Assembly (NCBI RefSeq): GCF_014384995.1
Contig: NZ_JACRSY010000001.1
Coordinates: forward strand, 1-64,000
Reading direction: 5' to 3'
Length of the DNA: 64,000 nt
Source: Zhenhengia yiwuensis
GTDB lineage: Bacteria > Bacillota > Clostridia > Lachnospirales > Cellulosilyticaceae
The notes below the pieces were generated by a model, which saw nothing but the letters and a program-made list of their open reading frames with translations, ran no database searches and had not been told where the DNA came from. This document shows positions 33,718-43,278 of the stretch, one piece after another. The translations under genes were made by a program, and so were the position numbers. The first letter of the stretch is position 1; each line of letters opens with the position of its first letter.

Positions 33718-33889
33718 TTTAGTAAAAATTAAGTTCTTGTTTTACTAAAATAGACAACTGAGATTATTTAGTAAAAGATTGATAAATTACAACATTTTTA
33801 GTAAAAATAAGACAAATATCTTGAAATTATATGTGATATATGCTAATTTATATATAAATAAATAAAAAAAAGCTATTTTTTTAGTAAAA
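33718..33889. repeat. Five copies of TTTAGTAAAA
   Basis: Exact copies begin at 33718, 33767, 33797 and 33880, with an inverted copy (TTTTACTAAA) at 33740-33749. Start spacings are 22, 27, 30 and 83 bp. A TTTAGTAAAG occurs between nanA and nanE. They may be binding sites of a shared regulator, though the AT-rich background weakens the case. Confidence 0.55.
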
Positions 33890-34194
33890 TGCACAATGAG
33901 CATTAAGAATAATTAACTAAAAGCAAATGTACATTAACTAAAAAATAAGTGAATTCCTGTAAACATTCTTTTGGACAAAAAAGTACATAAGTAAAATAAT
34001 GTAAGTTATTAACAAATCCTTAATTGTACATATTTAACAGGAAATCGCAAAGTATTTGTTGGATTATATATTTAAAGAAGTTATAACACTTTTTAAATAT
34101 GTCATAAAACAGATGGTAAAAATATAGTTTTAAGTACTTCATATGATAAAATGCATCTACTATAAGCAGAAGGTAATGCGGGAGATGTAGGAAA

Positions 34195-34232
34195 CATACA
34201 TTATTCAGAGCTTGGATAATGTATGACTTTTT
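34195..34232 (+). terminator. Attenuator-like hairpin in the glycan operon leader
   Basis: CATACATTAT and ATAATGTATG pair across a 11-base loop and are followed by ACTTTTTAGG, 150 bp before the first gene. It could stop transcription before the operon unless an antitermination event occurs. Confidence 0.4.
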
Positions 34233-34375
34233 AGGTTATGACAGAAGGTATAAGACAACAGGGGAAAAGTAACTGTAAGTAGTAAGAAATTCATTAGAAT
34301 GGACAAGAAGCTTGAACTAGTTTAAACGTCATTCTCTAAAAAAGAATGGCTAAAAATAAAAAAGGAGTAGTTAAT

Positions 34376-36367
34376 ATGAATAAGAATTTTAAAAAAGCTC
34401 TTACTCTTGGGCTTGCATGCACTATGATTCTTACAGGCTGTGCTGGGGGACAAGAAGGTAGCAAAACCGAAACAGCTGGTAAAGGGAGTGAATCAGATTC
34501 AGTAGTTATCCGTTTTGGATCACATGCTGGTAACTCTATGAATCCAGATTACAAAGATCCTGTAACAGGCGAATATGCGATGAGTGAAGAATATCGTGAG
34601 ATAACACTTGCAGCAATGAAAAAAGTTGAAGATGAATTAAATGTAAAAATTGAGTGGGTACAGTTCCCGGGAGAAACAACAGAGGTATTACTTCAAAGTG
34701 TTATGGCTGGGGATCCAGTTGCTGATGTTGTTAACCTTTATGCGAACTCACAAGGAACTATTTTAGGACAAAATATTCTTCAACCACTCGATGATTATTT
34801 AGAGTATTTTAATGAAGAAGCGCCTGCGGCACTTTATGGAAAACATTATTTCCTTTCTGTAGCAGGTGACTATACACATCCATTATCACCATTGTTCTAC
34901 AATATTGATTACATTGAACAAGTTGATGCTTTAAAAGAAAATGGGAAAACTGTTTATCCAACAGACCTTTACAAAGCTGGTAAATGGACATGGAGTACAT
35001 TTGAAGATTATTTAGCAAAAATCGAAGCACACTATGCAAACAGTCAAGCGCCAGAAAGACCAGAAAAACGTATTGATGCCTATAGAACAGACTATACAGA
35101 AACACTTATCCAAGCTATGCACTCAGCAGGTGGTAGTATCTACGGTGACGAGGGGCTTGCAATTGAATCACAAGAAACTAAAGATGCTGTTGCATTCGTA
35201 CAAAGACTTGTAGATAAAAAACTCTTAGTTTGTGAATTACAAGAAGGTACAAGTAACAGACCATACAATGCACAAGGAGCACCATTTAATCAAGGTGAGT
35301 CAGTATTTACAAATATTGAAGACTGGCGTTCAGGTGAAGCAGCAACTAAAGCAGCAGAACGTGGACAATCTATTGGTTTCATTCCATTCCCAAGACCAGA
35401 TCATATGGAGTTTGATGATCCTAATTATCGCCAAGTTCGTACAGGTGGAGAAAGTTGGGGAATCTTAAGAGGTGTGGATGAAGAAAAAATTCCTTTAGCT
35501 ATCCAAGCTTATGAAATGTTTATGGCTGAAGAAACAAGACTAAAAAAAGAACTTGAAGCAGGTACATCTTCAGAAATTAAATTAACAATTGATATCTATC
35601 ATCCAGAAATTGGTGCAGATATGGAAGCAATCTATAAAGAAAGTATCGCTAGAACAAAAGTTAATGAATTCTCTAATATGACAGGAGTTTATTGGGATTT
35701 CATGCAAATTGCAGGTGATGCAATCTATGGTATTGGTGGCTCACCAAGCTATGATGTAGCGATTGAAGCTAAAAAAGCACTTATTACAGACAAAATCAGT
35801 ACTGTAGAAAAACTTCTTAATACAACAGAAGCAAAAGATAATATTCCACCAGCATTTACAGAAATCGAAGCAGGTAAATCTTATACATTACCAGTAGGTA
35901 CAGATCCGTCTTCAATTGAATGGAGTGCAAATTACACAGTAGCAGATAACTTAGATGGTGAGCTTGATGCAAGCCAAATGACAATTGATACATCAGCAGT
36001 AGACTTTAATACACCAGGTATTTATCAAGGCGGTGTAATTGGTACATTAAAAGATTCAAATGATAATGAAGGTAAAGTAAAAATTAATGTTGTAATCTAC
36101 GATGCAAATAATACAACAGCACCAACATTAACAGCTAAAGAAGCACCAAGAACAATTGCATTAAATGAAGATACAGCAACCATTAACTGGGCTAATGACT
36201 TTGTTGAAACAGCAGTAGATAAAGATGGTTTAGACCTTAAAGCAAATGTTGTAGCAGATTTATCAGAACTGGATACAACAGCAGCTGGTACATATAATGT
36301 TATGCTTTCAGTAACAGACTATGCAGGTAATGAAGCAAGTCAAACAGTAGAAGTTGTTGTTGAATAA
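34376..36367 (+). CDS. Sugar-binding lipoprotein with C-terminal Ig-like domains
   Basis: This 663-residue extracellular solute-binding protein (family 1) has a lipoprotein signal: MNKNFKKALTLGLACTMILT then Cys22, the lipid anchor. The binding domain spans about residues 40-475, and two Ig-like repeats follow (about 490-580 and 585-663; DYAGNEASQTVEV ends the second). Such tails are uncommon in CUT1 binding proteins and may act as spacers in the cell wall. The ATG at 34376 follows AAAGGAG. It opens a long co-directional operon with permeases and intracellular glycosidases, so it probably captures host oligosaccharides; the ligand is unknown. Confidence 0.85.
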   Translation: MNKNFKKALTLGLACTMILTGCAGGQEGSKTETAGKGSESDSVVIRFGSHAGNSMNPDYKDPVTGEYAMSEEYREITLAAMKKVEDELNVKIEWVQFPGETTEVLLQSVMAGDPVADVVNLYANSQGTILGQNILQPLDDYLEYFNEEAPAALYGKHYFLSVAGDYTHPLSPLFYNIDYIEQVDALKENGKTVYPTDLYKAGKWTWSTFEDYLAKIEAHYANSQAPERPEKRIDAYRTDYTETLIQAMHSAGGSIYGDEGLAIESQETKDAVAFVQRLVDKKLLVCELQEGTSNRPYNAQGAPFNQGESVFTNIEDWRSGEAATKAAERGQSIGFIPFPRPDHMEFDDPNYRQVRTGGESWGILRGVDEEKIPLAIQAYEMFMAEETRLKKELEAGTSSEIKLTIDIYHPEIGADMEAIYKESIARTKVNEFSNMTGVYWDFMQIAGDAIYGIGGSPSYDVAIEAKKALITDKISTVEKLLNTTEAKDNIPPAFTEIEAGKSYTLPVGTDPSSIEWSANYTVADNLDGELDASQMTIDTSAVDFNTPGIYQGGVIGTLKDSNDNEGKVKINVVIYDANNTTAPTLTAKEAPRTIALNEDTATINWANDFVETAVDKDGLDLKANVVADLSELDTTAAGTYNVMLSVTDYAGNEASQTVEVVVE

Positions 36368-36394
36368 TAAATTTGTTTTTTAGGAGGCGAGGCA

Positions 36395-39298
36395 ATGAAA
36401 AAAAGGCTTATCGGCTTTGGACTGACACTGGTTGCCCTAGCTGCCATTGGTTTTAGCTACAAAAATGCAAGTGATTCAAAACAAGGCATCTATACAATAG
36501 GTGTATCTGAAAGAGAAACTTTCTATGAAAGTACCTATCAATCTTACCTTGAGGCCAATGGCTATCAAGGTAAGATGGCAACTGGGGAAGTAGCAGTAGA
36601 CCTTAGTCAGTATAGTGTTTCAGAAAATGCAGTAGCTACATTAGAACCAAATGGCATTAGTACATCAGAACAAGGAAAAGTGACATGGCAATTTGAAGTA
36701 GACACACCAGGGTTTTATAATCTGGAAATCGGATATGTTCCATTAGAAGGAACTAACTCAAGTGTTGAACGTAAGTTATACCTTGATGGTGAAAGTTTCT
36801 TTAAAGGAATGGAACAAATAAGTTTTGATAGAAGCTGGGTTAATGAAAGTGACGAAATAGAAGTTAGAAGAAATGATGAAGTAAGACCAAACACTATTGA
36901 AAAAGTAGGAGAACAAGTAGTATTTATTGAAGATAGTCAAAAAAGAGTGGCAGAACCTTATAAATTCTATTTATCAAAGGGTACACATACTCTTACACTA
37001 GAAGCTGTTAAAGAGCCTATGTGTGTTACAGGTATTACTTTTAAAGAAGCGCCAGAACTTATAAGCTATGATGAAAAGATTGAACAGTTAAAAGAAGAGT
37101 ATCCAGTTTATGGTGGTAGTCTACTGATTGGACAAGCTGAGCGTGTAGATGGCATGACAACAAATGTTGTGAAATCATCAAGATCTATTCTTATGAATTC
37201 AAACTACTCAAGTCCAAGACTTCAGCCAGCACATGCTTACAATATTGTCTTTAATACAATTGGTGGTGACAGCTGGAAGACACCAGGAGATGCTGTAACA
37301 TGGGAGATTGAAGTGCCTGAAAAAGGGCTTTATCAATTAAGCTTTACAGCAAGACAAAATATCAATCGAGGTAGTGTATCTTACAGAAGACTTAAAGTAA
37401 ATGGCGAAGTGCCATTCAAAGAAGCAAATAGCATTGGTTTCCCATACTCAACAGAATTTGTTAACTACATTATTGGAGACGAAAATGGAGCTTACCTCAT
37501 TCCACTTGAACAAGGGAAGAATACGATTACTTTTGAAACAGTACTTGGTGAATTTGACAGAGCTGCAACAGAAGTAGAAGAGTGTTTATTTATTATGAAT
37601 GAAACTTATCGTAAGATCATTCAATTAACAGGTACAGTACCTGACCAATACATCGATTATGAGATTGATAAAAAGCTTCCAGAAGTTAAACAAGTTTTTG
37701 AACAAGAAGCTATAAGACTTAATAGCCTTTTAGAAGATGTTATTGCGGTGACAGGTGAGAAAGGTGAAGAAGCTGTTATTTTAGAAAAACTAGCTTATCA
37801 GCTTACTAACTTAGCAAAAGATCCAAATAAAGTTGTAAAAGAAATTGAGCAGCTTAAAAACAATATTTCTTCATTAGGTCTTTGGAATATGGATATTGCT
37901 TCTATGCCACTTGAAGTGGATACGATTACATTAAGTAAAGAAAATGATGAGCTTATCCAAACAATTCCAGGATTCTTTGAAAAATTTATGCATGAAACAA
38001 AGCGTTTTGCAGCAACATTCTTTGGTGATAATACATCATTCTCGGATGAAGCTGGAAAAGATGAACGTTCTGTTAAAGTATGGATTGGTACAGGGGCTGT
38101 AGCAGGGGCTACGACTGGATCAGGTCGTGACCAAGCACAAGTTCTTATGAACCTTGTAGAAGAAGCCTTTACACCTCGTACAGGTATTAATGTTCAATTA
38201 GAACTTATTCCTGATAGTGTTATTATTCCAGCTACACTTGCTGGTGAAGGGCCAGATGTTGTTATTGGTCTCCCAGACACACAAGCTATGAATTTTGCAG
38301 TACGTAATGCATTAGTAGATTTATCTCAATTTGAAGATTTTGAAGAAATTGCAAGCAGATATTATCCAAGTGCTTTTGAAAGCATTACTTACCAAGATGG
38401 TGTTTATGGGTTACCAGAACAGCAAACATTCATGATGATGTTTTATAGAAATGATATTTTACAAGAACTTGGGCTTGAGGTACCAAAAACATGGGAAGAA
38501 GTTAAAGATATGATTCCTATTTTACAAGCTAATAACTATGATTTTTATATGCCATCAACAGGTTTATATCCTTCACTCGTTTACCAAGCAGGTGGAGATT
38601 TATACTTAGGAGAAGGTAAAGATTATGGTATTGAAACAGGTTTATATGAAGAAGAAGCCATGCAAGCCTTTAAAGAGCTTACACAATTCTTCACAAGCTA
38701 TCATTTACCAGTTGTAGCAGACTTCTCAAACCGTTTTAGAACAGGGGAAATGCCGATAGGGGTTGCTCCATATAGTACATATACACAGCTTCAAGTATTC
38801 GCATCTGAAATTAAAGGTCTTTGGTCATTCGGTCCAATTCCAGGTAAGGTAAATGAGGACGGAGAGATTAACAATACATTCGTAACCGCAACAAGCCAAG
38901 CTATGATGATGGATGTAGCAAAAGATAAAGAAGCAGCTTGGGAATTTATGAAATGGTGGGTAGATACAGAAACTCAACTTCAATATGCAACAACAACAGA
39001 AGGGATCATGGGACCTGCAGCACGTTATCCATCTGCAAATGTAGAGGTTCTTAGACAGTTACCTTGGTCACGTAGTGAAATTGAAGCGTTAGAAACTCAG
39101 TTTAAAGCAACAAAAGGGGTACCAGAAGTACCAGGTGCTTATATGACAACACGTATGGTGGATTATGCATTCAAAAATGTTGTGACAGATGGACAAAATC
39201 CTAGAGAAGCCCTATACCTCAATGCTAAGACAATCAATGAGGAATTAACAAAGAAACGTAATGAGTTTGGTTTATCTACACTAGAAAATAATGAGTAG
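36395..39298 (+). CDS. Large solute-binding protein with N-terminal carbohydrate-binding-like modules
   Basis: This 967-residue protein has an N-terminal hydrophobic anchor or signal (residues 4-22) without a lipobox Cys. Two beta-sandwich-like modules follow (about 60-230 and 235-420; VTWQFEVDTPGFYNLEIGY, then TWEIEVPEKGLYQLSF), resembling carbohydrate-binding modules repeated in tandem. A helical linker (about 440-530) precedes a full family-1 solute-binding domain (about 565-960; DVVIGLPDTQAMNFAVRN, YGLPEQQTFMMMFYRND, GDLYLGEGKDYG). It is a fusion of glycan-gripping modules to a transporter binding protein. Start at 36395 follows AGGAGG. The operon also has a separate lipoprotein binding protein, so two receptors may serve one or two permease pairs. 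Confidence 0.8.
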   Translation: MKKRLIGFGLTLVALAAIGFSYKNASDSKQGIYTIGVSERETFYESTYQSYLEANGYQGKMATGEVAVDLSQYSVSENAVATLEPNGISTSEQGKVTWQFEVDTPGFYNLEIGYVPLEGTNSSVERKLYLDGESFFKGMEQISFDRSWVNESDEIEVRRNDEVRPNTIEKVGEQVVFIEDSQKRVAEPYKFYLSKGTHTLTLEAVKEPMCVTGITFKEAPELISYDEKIEQLKEEYPVYGGSLLIGQAERVDGMTTNVVKSSRSILMNSNYSSPRLQPAHAYNIVFNTIGGDSWKTPGDAVTWEIEVPEKGLYQLSFTARQNINRGSVSYRRLKVNGEVPFKEANSIGFPYSTEFVNYIIGDENGAYLIPLEQGKNTITFETVLGEFDRAATEVEECLFIMNETYRKIIQLTGTVPDQYIDYEIDKKLPEVKQVFEQEAIRLNSLLEDVIAVTGEKGEEAVILEKLAYQLTNLAKDPNKVVKEIEQLKNNISSLGLWNMDIASMPLEVDTITLSKENDELIQTIPGFFEKFMHETKRFAATFFGDNTSFSDEAGKDERSVKVWIGTGAVAGATTGSGRDQAQVLMNLVEEAFTPRTGINVQLELIPDSVIIPATLAGEGPDVVIGLPDTQAMNFAVRNALVDLSQFEDFEEIASRYYPSAFESITYQDGVYGLPEQQTFMMMFYRNDILQELGLEVPKTWEEVKDMIPILQANNYDFYMPSTGLYPSLVYQAGGDLYLGEGKDYGIETGLYEEEAMQAFKELTQFFTSYHLPVVADFSNRFRTGEMPIGVAPYSTYTQLQVFASEIKGLWSFGPIPGKVNEDGEINNTFVTATSQAMMMDVAKDKEAAWEFMKWWVDTETQLQYATTTEGIMGPAARYPSANVEVLRQLPWSRSEIEALETQFKATKGVPEVPGAYMTTRMVDYAFKNVVTDGQNPREALYLNAKTINEELTKKRNEFGLSTLENNE

Positions 39299-39313
39299 CA
39301 TTAGGAGGGTAGA

Positions 39314-40258
39314 ATGAAAACACTAACCAGTACAAATCAAAAAGTAGAAAGAGAGAAAAAAGTAAAAGTCTCTTTTAAAGAAGCCTGGAGTCTACATAAA
39401 GAAAAATATTTATTAATCGCGCCTTTTGCTATCATATTTGTGATCTTCAACTTAGTGCCTGTTGCAGTTGCAATGGGCCTGAGCTTCACATCTTTTAATA
39501 TGTTAGAAGCGCCTGACTTTATAGGACTTGCAAACTACATACAGCTTTTAGCTTATGATGATGTTTTCTTAATAGCAGTCAAAAATACACTTTTATTAGC
39601 AATTATTACAGGACCTATTAGTTATTTGATGTGTTTCCTTTTCGCGTGGCTTATTAATGAACTTCCACCAAAACCACGTGCCATTTTAACACTTATTTTC
39701 TATGCACCATCTATATCTGGTAATGTGTATATGATCTGGAAACTTATCTTCTCATCTGATATGTATGGTTTTGCTAATGCATGGCTAATCAAAATGGGAA
39801 TTATTGATTCACCGATTTTATGGTTTGAAACTGCAGAATATATTTTACCGATTTTAATCCTTGTTCAGTTATGGCTAAGCCTTGGTGTAAGTTTCCTTGC
39901 TTTTATCGCTGGTTTACAGACTGTAGACAAATCACTTTATGAAGCAGGTGCAGTAGACGGTATTAAAAATAGATGGCAAGAACTTTGGTATGTTACATTA
40001 CCATCTATGAAGCCACAGCTTATGTTCGGTGCAGTTATGCAGATTACAAATTCACTTTCTATCTCTGCAATTTCTATAGAGTTAGTTGGATTCCCATCTA
40101 TTGACTATGCTGGACATACAATCCTAACACACTTACATGACTTCGGTAATGTAAGGTTTGAGATGGGTTATGCAAGTGCTATAGCCACTGTACTATTCTT
40201 GATAATGCTTATAGCTAATATTTTAGTTCAAAAATTATTAAGAAAGGTTGGGGACTAA
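39314..40258 (+). CDS. CUT1 sugar ABC permease, MalF type (first pair)
   Basis: This 314-residue integral membrane protein has six predicted helices after a basic N-terminal tail. It shows the binding-protein-dependent permease loop EAGAVDGIKNRWQELWYVTLPSMKP (EAA motif), the contact site for an ATPase. The start at 39314 follows GGAGGG, 16 bp after the binding protein. Its partner begins 2 bp downstream. It should form the channel for sugars delivered by one of the two binding proteins. Confidence 0.9.
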   Translation: MKTLTSTNQKVEREKKVKVSFKEAWSLHKEKYLLIAPFAIIFVIFNLVPVAVAMGLSFTSFNMLEAPDFIGLANYIQLLAYDDVFLIAVKNTLLLAIITGPISYLMCFLFAWLINELPPKPRAILTLIFYAPSISGNVYMIWKLIFSSDMYGFANAWLIKMGIIDSPILWFETAEYILPILILVQLWLSLGVSFLAFIAGLQTVDKSLYEAGAVDGIKNRWQELWYVTLPSMKPQLMFGAVMQITNSLSISAISIELVGFPSIDYAGHTILTHLHDFGNVRFEMGYASAIATVLFLIMLIANILVQKLLRKVGD

Positions 40259-40259
40259 G

Positions 40260-41147
40260 ATGCAGATTATTGACAGAGTAAAAAGTAGTATAAAGAGTAG
40301 AAAATTTACACGAAGAAATAGAAGTATTGGGGGAGACCTGGGGTTAATGGTCTTACTTGGAGCTTTTGCACTTTTTAGTGCTTATCCTCTTATTTATGCC
40401 ATTAACAATGCCTTTAAACCTTTAAGTGAGATCTTCTTATTCCCACCTAAACTTTTTGTGCAGAATCCAACAATGGATAACTTCTTTGATTTATCAACAA
40501 TTATTGGAAACTCATGGGTACCTTTCTCAAGGTATATGTTTAATACACTTTTTATTACGATATTAGGAACAGGCGGTACAGTTTTACTTGGGACAATGGC
40601 GGCTTATCCTTTAGCAAAATATAATTTCCCAGGTTCTAAAGTTATGTCTAACATCATTGTTTACGCACTTATGTTCAACAGCACAGTTACAGCAATCCCT
40701 AACTACATCATTATGAGTAAAGCGGGACTTGTGAATACTTACTGGGCAGTTATTCTCCCAGTTATTGGTTCAACACTTGGACTTTATCTGATGAAGAACT
40801 TCATCGTACAAATTCCAACATCACTGATTGAAGCAGCTAAAATTGATGGTGCAGCTGAATTTAGAGTTTTCTGGACCGTTATTATTCCATTATGCAAGCC
40901 AGCTTGGATTACACTTTGTATTTTATCTTTCCAAACTCTATGGGGAGCAACAGGTGGTAACTTCATTTATTCTGAAAACTTAAAGCCTATTAGTTATGCT
41001 CTTTCACAAGTTGTAGGTGGAGGGATTGCAAGAACAGGGGTAGCATCGGCAGTATCCCTTATTATGATGATTGTGCCGGTAACGGTATTTGTTATCTCAC
41101 AAAGCAATGTCATTGAGACAATGGCAAGTTCTGGTATGAAAGACTGA
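40260..41147 (+). CDS. CUT1 sugar ABC permease, MalG type (first pair)
   Basis: This 295-residue permease has six helices and the EAA loop IEAAKIDGAAEFRVFWTVIIPLCKP. It differs from most MalG proteins in ending with SNVIETMASSGMKD and not GAVKG. The ATG at 40260 lies 1 bp after the upstream stop and follows AAAGGTTGGGGA; the upstream frame would overlap and is rejected. It is the partner of the preceding permease. Confidence 0.9.
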   Translation: MQIIDRVKSSIKSRKFTRRNRSIGGDLGLMVLLGAFALFSAYPLIYAINNAFKPLSEIFLFPPKLFVQNPTMDNFFDLSTIIGNSWVPFSRYMFNTLFITILGTGGTVLLGTMAAYPLAKYNFPGSKVMSNIIVYALMFNSTVTAIPNYIIMSKAGLVNTYWAVILPVIGSTLGLYLMKNFIVQIPTSLIEAAKIDGAAEFRVFWTVIIPLCKPAWITLCILSFQTLWGATGGNFIYSENLKPISYALSQVVGGGIARTGVASAVSLIMMIVPVTVFVISQSNVIETMASSGMKD

Positions 41148-41163
41148 TAAAGGAGTGGGTAAA

Positions 41164-42633
41164 TTGAGAACAAGAAAAAAACTTATAGCCTTAATCTTTA
41201 CCACGATTTTAATGCTTCAAAACATTGTATTTGCCCAAAATACCGTAGAAACAACTTATAACTACAATTGGTGGGGAAATGGAATTGAAGATATTCCTTT
41301 CTTTGAACTTTATAAAACAATTGATAAGGAAGCTATGGGGGATATTACCCTTTCAGGGATGGATGATGTAACTGTTGTAGGGGATAGAATTTATATAATC
41401 GATACAACAGAATCACGTCTTAATGTTTTTAATACAGAGTTTGAATTAATAAATAGTATTAAAGTTGTACGTAATGCAGAAGGAAAGATTGCAATCGATC
41501 CTAAGACAAAAAGCCAAGTCACTTTAAAAAACCCAGAGGGTGTCTTTATTCATGAACAAAACGAAGAAATCTACATTGCAGATACAGGTAATGAGAGAAT
41601 CGTTATTTTAAATGAAAAAGATTTTACCCTTAAACGTATTATTAATAAACCAGATAATATGGTAGGGCAAACAAGCTTTAAACCTTCTAAAATTGCGGTA
41701 GACCGCATTAATAGAATTTATATTATTGTACAGTCTGGATTCGAAGGGATTATAGAGCTTACTAGTGAAGGTGAATTCACAAGATACTTTGGGGTAAATA
41801 AGCCAAAAGTAGACTTAATGGATCACTTCTGGAGAAACATGGCTTCAGAAGAACAAAAAGCAAAAATGCAAAAAGTTTTAGCACCATCTTTCAATAATAT
41901 TGAAATTGATGATGAAGGCTTTATCTATGCGACTACTTTTGACACAAGTGCAAAAGATATGGTATTTAGATTAAATCCAAAAGGTGAAAATGTACTTCGT
42001 GAAAATGGGGCATGGCCAGTACGTGGAGACTTAATAGACAAAACGGAATTAGTTGTAACACAATCACCAAGTAAATTTGTAGATATTGCACTTACAGATT
42101 ACGGTACTTATGCACTTCTAGATAAAAATAATGGGCGTGTATTCATTTACAACTTTGACGGGGAGCTTATGAATGTCTTTGGCAAAAAAGGTTTCATGAA
42201 AGGCGAACTGAATGACCCAACATCCTTAGCATGGATGGGAGATAATCTTATTGTAACAGATAAACAAATGAAATGTGCTTATGTTTATAAACCAACACAA
42301 TTTGGTGAGTTAGCACTTCGTGCATCTGAGGCTTACTATAACGGTGAGTGGGATAAAGCAACAGAACTTTTAGAAGAAGCAATTAGTATCAACGGAAACT
42401 TTGAAATGGCGTATACAACTATTGGTAAATCTTACCTTATGAAAGAAGACTATGATACAGCAATGTATTACTTCAAATTAGGTAATAATCGAGAATATTA
42501 TTCTAAAGCTTTTAATGGTTATCGTAGTATATGGATTCAAGAGAATTTTGGATGGATCTTTGCAGGTATGATCCTTGTAGTAGTAGGCGTTGCATACTCT
42601 GAATACCGCTATTTTAAAAAGCAAAGAAAATAA
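41164..42633 (+). CDS. Secreted NHL-repeat/TPR protein with C-terminal membrane anchor
   Basis: This 489-residue protein starts at TTG 41164, with AAAGGAG 8 bases upstream; the GTG at 41155 overlaps that site. It has a signal peptide (residues 1-25, ending VFAQ), an NHL-type beta-propeller (about 45-380; repeated D.N.R..V units such as IADTGNERIVILN), two TPR units (about 385-455; YYNGEWDKATELLEEAI) and a membrane helix near 465-483 with a basic end. The propeller should face outside. Such proteins accompany YIP1 and DUF5696 genes in sugar operons; the role is unknown, perhaps scaffold or sensor. Confidence 0.75.
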   Translation: MRTRKKLIALIFTTILMLQNIVFAQNTVETTYNYNWWGNGIEDIPFFELYKTIDKEAMGDITLSGMDDVTVVGDRIYIIDTTESRLNVFNTEFELINSIKVVRNAEGKIAIDPKTKSQVTLKNPEGVFIHEQNEEIYIADTGNERIVILNEKDFTLKRIINKPDNMVGQTSFKPSKIAVDRINRIYIIVQSGFEGIIELTSEGEFTRYFGVNKPKVDLMDHFWRNMASEEQKAKMQKVLAPSFNNIEIDDEGFIYATTFDTSAKDMVFRLNPKGENVLRENGAWPVRGDLIDKTELVVTQSPSKFVDIALTDYGTYALLDKNNGRVFIYNFDGELMNVFGKKGFMKGELNDPTSLAWMGDNLIVTDKQMKCAYVYKPTQFGELALRASEAYYNGEWDKATELLEEAISINGNFEMAYTTIGKSYLMKEDYDTAMYYFKLGNNREYYSKAFNGYRSIWIQENFGWIFAGMILVVVGVAYSEYRYFKKQRK

Positions 42634-42645
42634 GGAGGGGTTGAA

Positions 42646-43272
42646 ATGAAACAATTTATTGAAGATTTTAAATACTTAAAGTATACAATTTTCCACCCGT
42701 TTGATGCTTTTTATGAAATTAAATGGCGTGGTAAAGGTAATATGCTTTTAGCAACTTTATTACTTGTACTTTATAGTATCGTGCAAGTTATAAGTTATCA
42801 ATATACAGGATTTATTATGAATGAAAATCCATTATTTGAAATGAATAGTATTGCGATTATTGTCATAGCTGTTGCACCATTATTCTTATTCATGATAAGT
42901 AACTGGAGTGTATCTACACTTTACAATGGTAAAGCAAAGATTAAAGATCTTTATGTTTTAGTAGCCTATTCACTCTTTCCAATAATTATTATTAATGTCA
43001 TTACAATGCTTTTAAGTAACATTGTAATTATGGAAGAGGCTAGTTTAGTATTTGCTTTTGGCACAATAGGAACACTATGGTTTTTGTTCTTAATGTTTAC
43101 AGGCTTGACAACTATGCATGAGTTTACATTAAAAGAAAATATTATGACACTTCTAGCAACAGCTGTTGCAGCTATTATTATTATCTTTTTATGTGTTCTT
43201 TATTTTTCTCTTATGGAACAAGTTATTAACTTTGTGACAACAATTAGCCAAGAATTCATGAGAAGGTGGTGA
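42646..43272 (+). CDS. YIP1-family membrane protein
   Basis: This 208-residue membrane protein has five predicted helices and the YIP1 domain pattern (YTIFHPFDAFYEIKWRGKG, then a core of helices and LAYSLFP-like VAYSLFPIIIINV). Eukaryotic relatives act in membrane traffic; the bacterial role is unknown. The start at 42646 follows AAGGAGGGG, 12 bp after the NHL/TPR gene, and the DUF5696 gene starts 6 bp after its stop. The tight spacing suggests the three form one membrane complex with the permeases. Confidence 0.78.
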   Translation: MKQFIEDFKYLKYTIFHPFDAFYEIKWRGKGNMLLATLLLVLYSIVQVISYQYTGFIMNENPLFEMNSIAIIVIAVAPLFLFMISNWSVSTLYNGKAKIKDLYVLVAYSLFPIIIINVITMLLSNIVIMEEASLVFAFGTIGTLWFLFLMFTGLTTMHEFTLKENIMTLLATAVAAIIIIFLCVLYFSLMEQVINFVTTISQEFMRRW

Positions 43273-43278
43273 TAGGGT

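Larger units (their letters stand above)
33642..34375. other. 734-bp divergent control region of sialidase and glycan operon
   Basis: No gene is seen. The part near the sialidase has five TTTAGTAAAA copies. The part near the binding-protein gene has a terminator-like hairpin at 34195-34225 and a second small hairpin CATTCT/AGAATG near 34330-34348. A TATGATAAAAT stretch near 34142 is a possible -10. The length suggests extensive regulation. Confidence 0.55.

Noticed and set aside
33718..33889. CRISPR-like repeat array
   Set aside because: Units are only 10 bp with uneven spacing and mixed orientation, and no cas genes are nearby.
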